In this document: in pieces, positions 1 through 9,189 of the stretch
Layout of the letters: every line of letters starts with the position of its first letter
Position numbering within the stretch: the first letter of the stretch is position 1
Source: Nymphaea colorata
Taxonomy: Eukaryota > Streptophyta > Magnoliopsida > Nymphaeales > Nymphaeaceae
Assembly (NCBI RefSeq): GCF_008831285.2
Contig: NC_045143.1
Location: 12,697,214-12,761,213, forward strand
Length of the DNA: 64,000 nt
Direction of reading: 5' to 3'
Position numbers and translations under genes: made by a program
Notes under the pieces: model-generated
The model's database searches: none
What the model saw: only the letters and a program-made list of their open reading frames with translations
What the model was told of the DNA's origin: nothing

Positions 1-339
1 ATAGGTATTTATCCTATGATTTCTTCTTTTTCTAACATTCTATGTAAATCATCCATTTCTGTGCAGCATGTTTCTAATTTATTATAGATTTTTTTTTTTT
101 TGCATATCTATAGGGTTATATTCAGGATTCATTTCTAAATCTTCTAGGTCATCTTCTTCTTTTGAATATGCTAGGTCTACCTTTTCTTTACAAGCTCCTA
201 GAATTTTACATTTATAGTCCTTATTTTCATCTGATTTCTATTCTCGTACCCAAGGAATTTGGTTATTAAGAAAAGAAAGACTTGTCCTGGTAATGACACA
301 TCCAGTCATATTTTCTAGGATGAAATTCAGTCCTATAAT

Positions 340-756
340 TCATTTTTTACTATTATGTAATTGCATACGTTTGATGATTGTCTTAGGCCCTAGTTGGTAG
401 GCAGTATGTTTTGCTTCTAAGATCCTAAAGGTTATTTTGTATGTACATATCTCTTCATCATATTTATGTAAGGATCCATCCATTTGCAATGCCCAAAGTT
501 GAGAGGCAAGGTCTATATTCCTGTGATATTCTGATGGGTCTAATGTTTTATCTAACACTGAAACTCTACATCTAGTGTTTGTTAGGGCATCTATTTCTAA
601 TTTCCATTTGTATATTTTAAATATACAAGGAATTCTTATAGTTGTTCTCCTTTGTTCTTTATGATCAAGCTTTACGTTAGAAAAGGTTATTGTCGTTAAT
701 TCTATTTCACTTTTTTCTAGAATTATGTCTTTACCTTTGTTGTTGGTATTCATCAT
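340..756 (-). CDS. Unrecognised 138-aa ORF
   Basis: The frame opens with a double Met (ATG codons at 754-756 and 751-753) and encodes 138 aa. It starts with a lysine-rich segment, followed by alternating hydrophobic/charged residues (TIRIPCIFKIYKWKLEID and YKITFRILEAKHTAYQLG) that suggest beta strands. I do not recognise the family. It lies downstream of the 120-aa coiled-coil ORF on the same strand, inside AT-rich DNA that I tentatively assign to the pararetroviral fragment. The intervening 450 bp holds several stop codons, so the two were either separate ORFs or parts of one decayed reading frame. Confidence 0.25.
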   Translation of the reverse strand: MMNTNNKGKDIILEKSEIELTTITFSNVKLDHKEQRRTTIRIPCIFKIYKWKLEIDALTNTRCRVSVLDKTLDPSEYHRNIDLASQLWALQMDGSLHKYDEEICTYKITFRILEAKHTAYQLGPKTIIKRMQLHNSKK

Positions 757-1210
757 CTCATAGTTTATGGAGTCAAGTCTTACTATCTTCTTTTCTAAAG
801 ATCCTATCTTTATTTCTACTACAGATAGTGTTTTTTCTACATCATCTATTCTATTTTCTGCTACATGGATTCTTTTTTCTATAGTGTCATCTTTTTGTCA
901 TGTCATCTTTTCTAGAATAAATTGATACTGTCTTTGTTCCCAAAAAAAATTACATGCTCCAGTCATACAAATTTTGCACTGGAATCTAAGTTCTATGCTA
1001 GGATACCCATTACAAAATATGCATGAGTGATCACTACTTCATTTGTGTTTTCATTCATGTTCATGTTTATACTCTAATTTAGCTAACCTCTTGGGATATA
1101 ATCCATGCTTATTTCAGGATTATTTGCTTGATTTCATTTATTATTTTTATTATTTCAATATAGTTTTCATTTAAATTTTGTGGATGTTTCAATTTTTCTA
1201 AGGTTTGTTT

Positions 1211-1573
1211 CTACAAGACTTCAATATTATCTTTATATTCTTTCAGGTTTTCGATTTTACTTAGGATAGTAGTTAACTGGTCCTTTAAATATCTTTGATT
1301 TTCTAATATTTCCTTAAGGATATCGTTTCTTAGTGTGTCAAGTATGGGTTGCCAAAAGGCTTGATTTCTTTTATTATAAGATTCTAGATTTTGTGCTAAG
1401 GAAATATGTAAGTCTGTTATACTATTCAGTTGTTGAGATATGGGACTAGTGTCTTCATTATAAAGTAAATGTTTTCCATTTTGAAAGTAACAGGCATGAC
1501 TAAATTGGTTATTTTTTACAGTACTCTTAGAATTTTGGTATAATTCTAAATTCAAATATTCTAGTCTATTCAT
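1211..1573 (-). CDS. Unrecognised 120-aa coiled-coil ORF, possibly pararetroviral ORF1-like
   Basis: An open frame starting at an ATG (1571-1573, minus) encodes a 120-aa acidic/lysine-rich protein without cysteine clusters. Residues about 40-115 are almost entirely helical in character, with spaced Leu/Ile (for example LNSITDLHISLAQNLESY and LKDQLTTILSKIENLKEY). That pattern fits a coiled coil. Badnaviruses and tungroviruses carry a small coiled-coil first ORF of 120-200 aa, so the size and position fit that role, but I see no diagnostic motif. The neighbouring 138-aa ORF lies downstream on the same strand after about 450 bp of broken frames. It could equally be an unrelated retroelement ORF. 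Confidence 0.3.
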   Translation of the reverse strand: MNRLEYLNLELYQNSKSTVKNNQFSHACYFQNGKHLLYNEDTSPISQQLNSITDLHISLAQNLESYNKRNQAFWQPILDTLRNDILKEILENQRYLKDQLTTILSKIENLKEYKDNIEVL

Positions 1574-1610
1574 ATGATAATATGATGGAGAATCTAATAA
1601 GTAAAGTATA

Positions 1611-2400
1611 ATTTGATATGTTTGTTTTATATTCCTAACTAATGTAAGTGTATTTAATATTTTAAGTTTTTAACTATTGCTTTTAGAATGGAGGAAGTTG
1701 CTGAGACCTTAACCATGCAACCTAATGTTTGTCAAGATCGGTAAAACTTGGCCCTTGCAAGTTCTGGTTAAACTTTTCATAAGTATAGTGCTTCCCATAT
1801 AAAAGTTAAGCATTATCCATTTGGAAAGGTACGTGATAAACTTCTCTTTGGAAAAATCCCCCAAGTTAAAAATAGGATTTATGTTGTAGATTATCACTTC
1901 AAAATCTACCCTAGAAAAATCCTTCAAGAAAAGTATGGGTTTTATTTTTGTAAATTTTTTGTATAAAAATTTACCCTATAACGTACCCCTCAGGATGAGC
2001 ATTGGGTCACATTATGAGGCAAATCATATCGAGAAGCCTCTAGAATATTGTTGTAGTTGTCAACTTTCTTTATGTAATATAAAACAATGTTGCGTGAAGA
2101 TAACGGAAATAAAGACAAAGAACTCTCATACGCGTCAAAAAAAGTGAAAGTAACATGACATGCAGCTTCTCGATTGAGAAAAACGAAGACGGTTACTGTA
2201 GCAGTCACTATAGTAGTCACTGTAGTGCACTGTGGCACTGCGGCGAACACTATTGCACATTGTAGCACTTTTGACTTTTTGAACATGTTCGACTATCAAC
2301 TCATCTAGCACACGACAGTTGTTCTCCTTCAAGTTCCTTCATATGTAACTACTTTTGTTTGTAAGTGTTTAGCTTGTATGGAAAGGAACTCAATTCCTTT
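1611..2400. other. Gap between head-to-head viral fragments; short-repeat tract
   Basis: No convincing coding region. At about 2195-2245 a run of closely related 10-12-bp units built on GTAGTCAC, GTAGTGCAC and GTGGCACTG repeats upstream of the TATA box at 2434. Enhancer clusters sit at this distance in caulimovirid promoters, but no named element is recognised here. Confidence 0.3.
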
Positions 2401-2433
2401 TCCAAGTTGTATTTTAATTTGAAGACTGGTGCT

Positions 2434-2441
2434 TATATAAG
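2434..2441 (+). promoter_or_regulatory. TATA box of a pararetrovirus-type promoter
   Basis: TATATAAG lies inside a 16-bp perfect palindrome (GTGCTTATATAAGCAC, 2430-2445). It is followed by a CT-rich stretch (about 2512-2570) and a ~700-bp leader without a long ORF before the first viral ORF at 3141. A strong TATA box, pyrimidine-rich start region and long leader are typical of the pregenomic RNA promoter of caulimovirids. No tRNA-Met primer-binding site is recognisable between here and 3141. Confidence 0.5.
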
Positions 2442-2950
2442 CACCACCCCAGCATCTGTATCCATCATCCACTTCAACATTTGCCATTGAGTACTTACTT
2501 AAAGTGCTTAAGCCTCTCTCCTTTCCTCGCTCCTCTTCTTTTCCTTCCCTCTTCTCTTCAACCTCTCATGCTGTAAAAGTGAACTGGCACTTTTGTGTGC
2601 AAATCTGACCCCCTCTGTCTTTTGGGTATAGTGCTTCCAGGGTAAATTTCTTTTTTATAATAGATGTGTTACCTGTTCATAGAATTCTGTTCCTGTGAAA
2701 AGAAATTTTTCAGCTTAAAACAAAAGACTCGTAAACAGAGTGTGAAGTTGTATGGATAATACATAGGACTACGGGATAAAAAGAGATGAGTACCTAGTAG
2801 GCTAAAGAGTCTTTTGATCTTCTAAAACTATATAATAGATAGAACCATATCTGTTAAAAGCTTAAAACTAGTAAAGATACATCACTTACATTAATCAAAA
2901 TTAAAATTAAAGTATTAATATACTACATAGAATCATTCAAAGTTACTTAT

Positions 2951-3008
2951 TAGAAATAAGAATTTTTCATAGAAATAAGAATTTTTCATAGAAATAAGAA
3001 TTTTCCAT
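2951..3008 (+). repeat. Three tandem copies of a 19-bp AT-rich unit
   Basis: The unit TAGAAATAAGAATTTTTCA repeats three times with one or two changes in the last copy. It lies in the putative leader of the pararetroviral fragment. Confidence 0.7.
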
Positions 3009-3140
3009 ACTATCATATCAGCATATGAGCTTAGAATATTTAAATCCAAGAAGATGCCCAAGGCATAAGACACTAAAAACAAGCGAACTTTACCAAAGTC
3101 ATTTCCTACTTTAGATTGTACTTATTTTATACCTAAAGGA

Positions 3141-3464
3141 GTGATAAAGAAGAAATCTACACACAAAGTCAAAGAAACAAGAACCTATTACCCACATGTA
3201 GAAGGACTAAGCAAATATGATCCACCTAGTAGTTCTAATAAAATAATCATTAGACAACTAAATATGATAATTATTATGATAACAAAATTAAGTCAGAAAA
3301 TTAGTCAACTTGAACGAACTTTAGGCAAAAAACCAGAACCACAAGGAGCAAATTTAGAAGAACTAACAAAAAAACTAGACAATCTGGATATAGGAAATGG
3401 AGGAATAAAACATACTCCTATTCCTACCCCTATTCCCAAAAGGATTGCTTTTTCTAGAAGATAA
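3141..3464 (+). pseudogene. Pararetroviral ORF2-like coiled-coil (virion-associated-like) protein
   Basis: A 107-aa open frame. Residues about 30-75 form a probable coiled coil (IIRQLNMIIIMITKLSQKI then QLERTL). A Pro/Thr-rich stretch and a basic C-terminus (PKRIAFSRR) follow. Badnavirus and tungrovirus ORF2 products are 100-140 aa with the same order: N-terminal helix/coiled coil, Pro-rich linker, basic tail that binds nucleic acid. The next ORF starts 7 bp after its stop, matching the tight ORF2/ORF3 packing of these viruses. The assignment comes from architecture and position, supported by the movement protein downstream; I claim no specific sequence identity. Confidence 0.5.
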
Positions 3465-3470
3465 AAGATA

Positions 3471-4202
3471 ATGAGTACAAAACATTCCTTTTCTAGTATT
3501 AGTAGAACCCTTAGTAATACTAATGAAATAAGACAAATAGATGAAAACCTATTGACTAGGATGATTCGAAGTCAGGGTCCTAGCTTTAGAACATTAGAAG
3601 AGATAATAGATGTAAATAGAGATTTAAAAATTTACAATAATCATCAGTTAACTTTATTAAATCCAAGAACTTTATATAGGACAGGGTTTTGGAGTATAAG
3701 CCCGCAATTAGTTAAAATAAATCGAGACGAAAAAGCCTGTGTGACCACTGAACACCAAAACATTGGTATCGTAAGCTAAGAAAGTATCAAACAATTATTA
3801 CGAAATCAGAATAAATTTATTCATCTTGGCCTAATGATTATAGGTATTAAAGGACTAACTAGGAAAAATTTGGGGACAAAAGTTCTAATCACCTTACTGG
3901 ACAAAAGATGGGCAAGTGATGCTCGAAAAGTCATCATAGCAAGTATGGAAATTGACATGTCAGACAACAATAGAATATTCTATTGTGCACCTGATTTCTT
4001 ACTTAGCATAAAGGATCTAGAGCATATAGTTATAGGTATCCAAACTAAAGGATACGAAACATTTATGGGAAAAGAAAATCTACTTATAAATGTAGGATTT
4101 TTAAGAAAAGTGACAAATAGTAGTACAACAAAATACAAAATCAATATAAAAGCAATCACTGAATCCATGAAGGATGATCAAGTCTATGGCTATCGATCCT
4201 GA
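3471..4202 (+). pseudogene. Endogenous pararetrovirus ORF3 N-terminal region with movement protein, interrupted
   Basis: Two ORFs (3471-3779 and 3834-4202) are one reading frame broken by a single TAA at 3777-3779. The second half shows the order of a badnavirus/tungrovirus 30K-superfamily movement protein: FIHLGLMIIGIKGLTRKNLG, then a conserved Asp in the LLDKRW stretch, then MEIDMSDNN, then a GIQTKGYE-like segment. Movement proteins of this family enlarge plasmodesmata for cell-to-cell spread and in badnaviruses form the N-terminal part of the ORF3 polyprotein. The frame is lost again near 4200. The homologous stretch in the inverted copy (5620-6159, minus) carries different lesions. No function can be expected from this copy. 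Confidence 0.7.
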
Positions 4203-5003
4203 AAAATCAGAAGGATTAGACTGGAATATTAGTAAAAATTTAAAAATAAATACTAATATTAAAATTCCAAAATAAAGCCTAATGTTTAAGAATCCGGATG
4301 GAAGATACACTCTAAGATTAAACAACCAAATGAAGAAAATGAATCAAAAGAATTTCTAAGTCAAATTGAGGATTGATGGAAGGTTTAGAGCATAACTGTG
4401 TCTTACTCCCTAAGAGATTTGACTTATCAGAAGAAGACATCCTTAAGCTAGAAATCAAATTACTTACAGAGGGAAAACTTTGAGAAAAAGATAATTTATA
4501 TATAGACCCAATAGGAAATGTTAGGATAAATAGACAAGAAGACAATTACAAAGAGAAACCTGTAAATATCTCAAAAAAACTTATGGAGATAGAAGCTCCA
4601 AAATCTTCTGTGGCTACTATAGAAAGATCATCACAAGACCTAATTACTATTTGAAGATCGCCACAAGACCAACCATCATCAAATCCACCAATCGTATTTT
4701 ATTCACCTGGACAACTTCCTAGAAGACCATACATAGAATACAAGGAAATAGACACTTATAAACCTAAAGGTAAACGGATGCCTTTAGAAACTTTAGATGG
4801 AAAGAATTTATTAGATGAATGAAGGATATTGAATATAAGTGTCCATGACCCTCAATTATTACCCTCAGTTATAGAAATCTAGCCCCAACGAGTGGCCAGA
4901 AAATGGGATAAAATGAATCAAGAGATGTGGACAACAGAAGAAATGTATACTTGGCAGAAAAGTTTCCAGGAAAAACTGCTAGAGTATCTTGAAAAACATC
5001 ATA
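4203..5003 (+). pseudogene. Decayed continuation of pararetroviral ORF3 (between movement and coat regions)
   Basis: In-frame pieces separated by stops and frameshifts encode a Pro/Ser-rich linker and segments such as FYSPGQLPRRPYIEYKE and WTTEEMYTWQKSFQEKL. A related, better preserved version lies in reverse on the minus strand at 5109-5916. Its position after the movement domain fits the linker that precedes the coat-protein region in badnavirus-like polyproteins. Coat protein, protease, reverse transcriptase and RNase H are all missing: the fragment stops at the inversion point near 5006. Confidence 0.55.
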
Positions 5004-5108
5004 TATTCTTTTGTATGCCTCTCAAGATGCTCTAGTAGTTTCTCCTAAAAATTTTTCTGCCCAAGTATACAGTTCTTTTGTTGTCCACATCTCTTAATTT
5101 ATTTTATC

Positions 5109-5432
5109 TCATTTTCTGGTCACTCGTTGGGGCCAGATTTCTATAACTGAGGGTAATAATTGAGGGTCATGGGCACTTATATTCAATATCCTTCCTTCAT
5201 CTAATAAATTCTTTGTGTTCAAAGTTTCTAAAGGCATATGTTTACCTTTAGGTTTATAAGTGTCTCTTTCCTTGTATTCTATGTATGGTCTTCTAGGAAG
5301 TTGTCCAGGTGAATAAAATACTATTGGTGGATTTGATGATGATTGGTCTTGTGGCGATCTTCCAATAGTAATTAGGTCTTGTGGTGACCTTTCTGTAGTA
5401 GCTAGAGAAGATTCTGGAGTGTCTATCTCCAT
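5109..5432 (-). pseudogene. Pararetroviral ORF3 linker fragment in the right arm
   Basis: A 107-aa open frame, rich in Pro and Ser in its first 45 residues (repeated RSPQD). It then has FYSPGQLPRRPYIEYKE and IWPQRVTRK. It is the inverted counterpart of the broken plus-strand region 4580-4900 and preserves a frame that is interrupted three times there. The family assignment follows from its linkage to the movement-protein fragment further right on the same strand. Confidence 0.5.
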
Positions 5433-5619
5433 AAAGGATTCGCTTTGTAATTGTCTTCTAGTCTATTTATCCTAACATTTCCTATTGGGTCTATATATAA
5501 ATTATCTTTTTCTCGAAGTTTTCCTTACGTAAGTAATTTGATTTCTAGCCTAAGGATGTCTTCTTCTGATAAGCCAAATCCCTTAGGGAGTAAGACATAG
5601 TTATGCTCCAAACCTTCCA

Positions 5620-6159
5620 TCAATTCTCGATTTGACTCCGAAATTCTTTTGATTCATTTTCTTCATTTGGCTGTTTTTCTTTATAGTCTACAAATCTTAC
5701 AGTGTAACTTCCATCTGGGTTCTTAAACATTGGGCTTTCTTCTGAAATTTTAATATTAGTATTTATTTCTAAATTTTTACTAATATTCCAGTCTAATCCT
5801 TCTAATTCTTCAGAGTCGATAGCCATAGGCTTGATCATCCTTGTACATTTACTAGTCATGGATTCAATGATTGCTTTTATATTGATTTTGTATTTTGTTG
5901 TACTACTATTTGTCACTTTTCTTAAAAATTCTACATTTATAAGCAGATTTGCTTTTCTTGTAAATGTTTTGTATCATTTAGTCTGGATACCTATAACTAT
6001 ATGCTTTAGCTCCTTTATGCTAAGTAAGAAATCAGGTGTATAATAGAATATTCCATTGTTGTCTGACATGTCAATTTTCATACTTGCTAAGAGGTTGACA
6101 TGTTTGTGTAGAGTTCGCTCTCCAACGACACTAATTGAGTGGAATTCTGAGCATGACAA
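5620..6159 (-). pseudogene. Movement-protein C-terminal part in the right arm, frame-shifted
   Basis: Two overlapping minus-strand frames (5974-6159 and 5620-5916) cover the sequence matching the plus-strand movement-protein end: MKIDMSDNNGIFYYTPDFLL, a GIQTK motif, then TNSSTTKYKINIKAIIESM. The join is frameshifted around 5920-5975. Similarity to the left arm ends near 6090; beyond that the sequence is unrelated, which marks the breakpoint of the inverted duplication. Confidence 0.55.
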
Positions 6160-8900
6160 AGAACCTAGTGGTTGAATTTTGAGTTTTTTTAGTTATCTAG
6201 AACTTAAATGCGGTTTTGAAAAACTCATGAGCTACTTAAATGAAATTGCTGAGCACTTTTAAGAAATTTAGCTCGAAGTCAACTATAGGATTAGTAGTTT
6301 ATTAATTAGGTAATCAGCATTACTAAATGGGATTAAGGGTTTAGTTAATGACTACTTAATCAATGATTAGCCTAAAATAATCAATGATTAACTTTAATCA
6401 ATTAAATAATTAATATTTGCTAATTATTTTTTAGCTTAAATGAAAATTTCTTAAAAACTTATGGTTTTTTTTTAAGAAATATGTTAAAAGGTGAGGTTGA
6501 GCGAACTCGGCCCCCACCCCCTTTTTCTCCAACGTGGGGTTGAGTGTGAAAGAAAGGGAGAGGAAGAAAGAGAGAAAAGGAGCGGAACAAGTAAAGGGAG
6601 GAGAAAGGGAAAGAAGGTCGTTGGAAGTGTCTAACACAGACAAGAGCAAGGAAAAACACAGGTATGGTCTTCCTCAAAGGTTTTATGATTGGAAATTTAC
6701 ATTTTGATTAAATTCAGACCACAACATGTATGGTTTTGCATCAAATTCTAGGATTAGTGCCTATTTTTCGTGCTCTACGCATTGGCATATCTGATTTGGG
6801 AAAAATGACTCGTTGGAGCGTTTTCATGAAGACCCAAACTCCGATTTTCTTCAACAGACCTCTAGGCTTAGTTTGGTGTGTAGGTTTTTAAACAAATTTT
6901 ACGTTAGACGCTTATTCATCGTGCTCTATTTGTTTGCATATTTAATTTCGGGAGAACCAATTTAGTTTGGGTGTTTTTACAAAATTCCAAACCCTCATTT
7001 TTCCTTAAAAGCTCTTTTGGAGTCGATTTAGCATGCAATGGAGTGTATCGCCATGACTTACACGATGATTTGGGCTAAAGAGCCAAATGAATTTCTATTT
7101 TTTTTACCTGGCCAATGTTGACCGTAGCCAATGGCCTGCCCTAACCAACTAGCGTTGGTTGAATATGGCTTGGCATGGCCAGTTTGGCTCGGCTACAGTT
7201 TAGTGGTTGCACATTTGATCTTTTTGTTCCTTGGTATGCACTCACATAAATACTTGAAATATGCATGTATGTTGTTTTATGTGTTGTCACGCGCGTTAGA
7301 TGTGCATTTTGACATATGTGCCATCACCTGCGAGTTAGCAGATACAGGGAAGTGAGCAACCATATGCAGCAATGATTTCACTACTGGATGCAATTTAGTA
7401 TTGAGGCATGCCATTAAGAGGCATTGTGTTGATTTCCTTTTGATGTTGGGATAAATCAAGTTTTTCTGTTTTTCTATGGCTTGCATGCGTTGATTGATCC
7501 TAGCGCGTGCCAAATAGCATGATATGGTTTTTTTTAAGTACTGTCAACATTGCACACACATATGTTAGTCTTTTTATACCATTATACCACTAATATCTGA
7601 CGATATGATGTATTGATCATGGGTAACGCAACTGTGTTATGTTTGTGAGTGACTTCTTCAAGAGGTATTGTACTATAATTTGGGTGCCGACAAACTAGCG
7701 TTGGGCCAGTACTTGCATGTATGTAATTTCTGGCTTGCCAATCTTATTATTTGATGTTGTATGATGATTTACTATGCATTTCTTAGTGTATTTTATTGAA
7801 CATTATGATATGAGCCTACCTGGGCATGTGGATATTGTGTTGTGAGCCTGAACATGAGACATACATAAAGTAACGGCCAAATGTCGGTTTTACCGTGAAC
7901 AGACTTTACGGACTGGGTGTCATTCAAGCACACTATAAAAAGGGTTAGGTGGGCAGCGTAGGGCTTGGGTTCCGAGAATGGACTTACAGAGAATCGACTA
8001 TATTGTGAAGTGCTTCTCACCCATGCTACTAGCGACGAGGTCATCCCCAATAAGAAGTTGGGACGCACCACTATAGCAGTGATAGCTGAGCTCAGCCTAG
8101 TTTGCAGTCACAGCTAGTTTTGCCATGTATTCTCTTGTTCCCAGTGACTCGATTAGTGTGTGATGACCATAATTGTGCAGCGGTCTTGTGTACATTCTAG
8201 TGAAAAATGTGTTGTCACTCCGCGCTCATGACTGTGTATATGGGTATATATGCAGTTGTGGCATTATGTTGTTATCTAAGGTGATTACTTTGTTATACAT
8301 ATGGACTATGTTGTGTGTTGGCACATGTTACTTGTATCCTATGCTTTGCTTGGATTGTATTGTAGGCCCAAGATAGGCCATACTCAGAGTTTATCTCTCA
8401 TGCATTGATGTTGTTTTCAGGTACCTATTGGGCAGAAGTCAGTGTTTTTCGATTGTGATGCTGTCAGGATAGAGGGTGATTGCTTGGCACCGTGATCATC
8501 GTTGTACTTGCCTTTTTTTTTTGTGGGCTTAGTTTTTATATATTTTGATCATATTTAAAATGCCTAATTCGAGCGCCAAGATAAATTCAAGAGAAAACAA
8601 ACTATAATCAACAACCATTGTCAACATACAACAAAATATATAATGAAACATAAATATAAGTCAAAAGCCCCTAGTTAATAAAAATTTATTAAAATTTGAG
8701 GCTTGTATGCCAATAGGGATGAAGCAAATGAAATTTTTCCGATTAGGAGGAGCAGGGATGGAGCAAATGAAAGAGTCCATCCTTCGCCTTCTCTCAATAG
8801 ACAGGGAAGAACAAGAGAAGGGGCACGGAGGCTCTCTCTCTTCCCCTCTGGACGGACGAACCCCATCCACCAGGGTGGCTTCCTCCCATAGCACAAATGG
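6160..8900. other. Non-coding stretch, no gene recognised
   Basis: 6160-6430 is very AT-rich, with repeated TTAATCAATGATTA-type words. From 6480 to about 8560 the base composition is more balanced and only short, unsupported frames occur. The texture (long, single-copy, GT-rich stretches) resembles LTR or other retroelement untranslated DNA, but I found no matching second copy, primer-binding site or coding remnant. A (GA)n microsatellite sits at 8906-8929. Confidence 0.5.
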
Positions 8901-9189
8901 AGAACGAGAGAGAGAGAGAGAGAGAGAGTAAAGTCATCTCTTCCATTGCCATTCAATCGTTTTCATTATAATCTCCATTTTTGAGAGTGAGCGAGAGGGT
9001 TATCCCAGAGCTCCAGGGAAACGAGTTTAAGAGGTAAATATTTTGGCACCAAATAGCAGCAAAGCGGAGCATTGAAGCCAAACAGAAACCCGGCCGACAG
9101 CGACGGCTCATTCTGCTATCGACGCTTCTCCGGTTAGAATTTTTCTTTTCGATCTTTATGGAACAACACCTTGAACAGCAGCAGAAACG

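Larger units (their letters stand above)
1..1610 (-). mobile_element. Endogenous pararetrovirus-like fragment, minus strand (tentative)
   Basis: AT-rich stretch whose only long ORFs read leftward (120 aa at 1211-1573 and 138 aa at 340-756). Codon use, small ORF size and coiled-coil character resemble the plus-strand pararetroviral piece that starts about 800 bp to the right, so I place it with that element. No conserved viral motif (reverse transcriptase, protease, movement protein) is present in this segment. The left edge continues outside the window. The assignment is inference from context. Confidence 0.35.
3937..6090. repeat. ~1.07-kb inverted repeat (tail-to-tail pararetroviral arms, almost no spacer)
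   Basis: The left arm (3937-5003, plus) and right arm (5008-6090, minus) are reverse complements over their whole length. Roughly nine bases in ten agree by eye, with small indels. Anchor pairs include TTGACATGTCAG at about 3952-3964 against its complement at 6062-6075, and GTATACTTGG near 4949 against its complement near 5073. The centre is at about 5006 with only a few unpaired bases. The arms contain the movement-protein C-terminal part and the following linker. Each arm carries its own stops and frameshifts, so they have decayed separately. Confidence 0.85.

Noticed and set aside
6430-8560. LTR or solo retroelement
   Set aside because: The texture is LTR-like but there is no repeat partner, terminal dinucleotides with duplication, or coding remnant.
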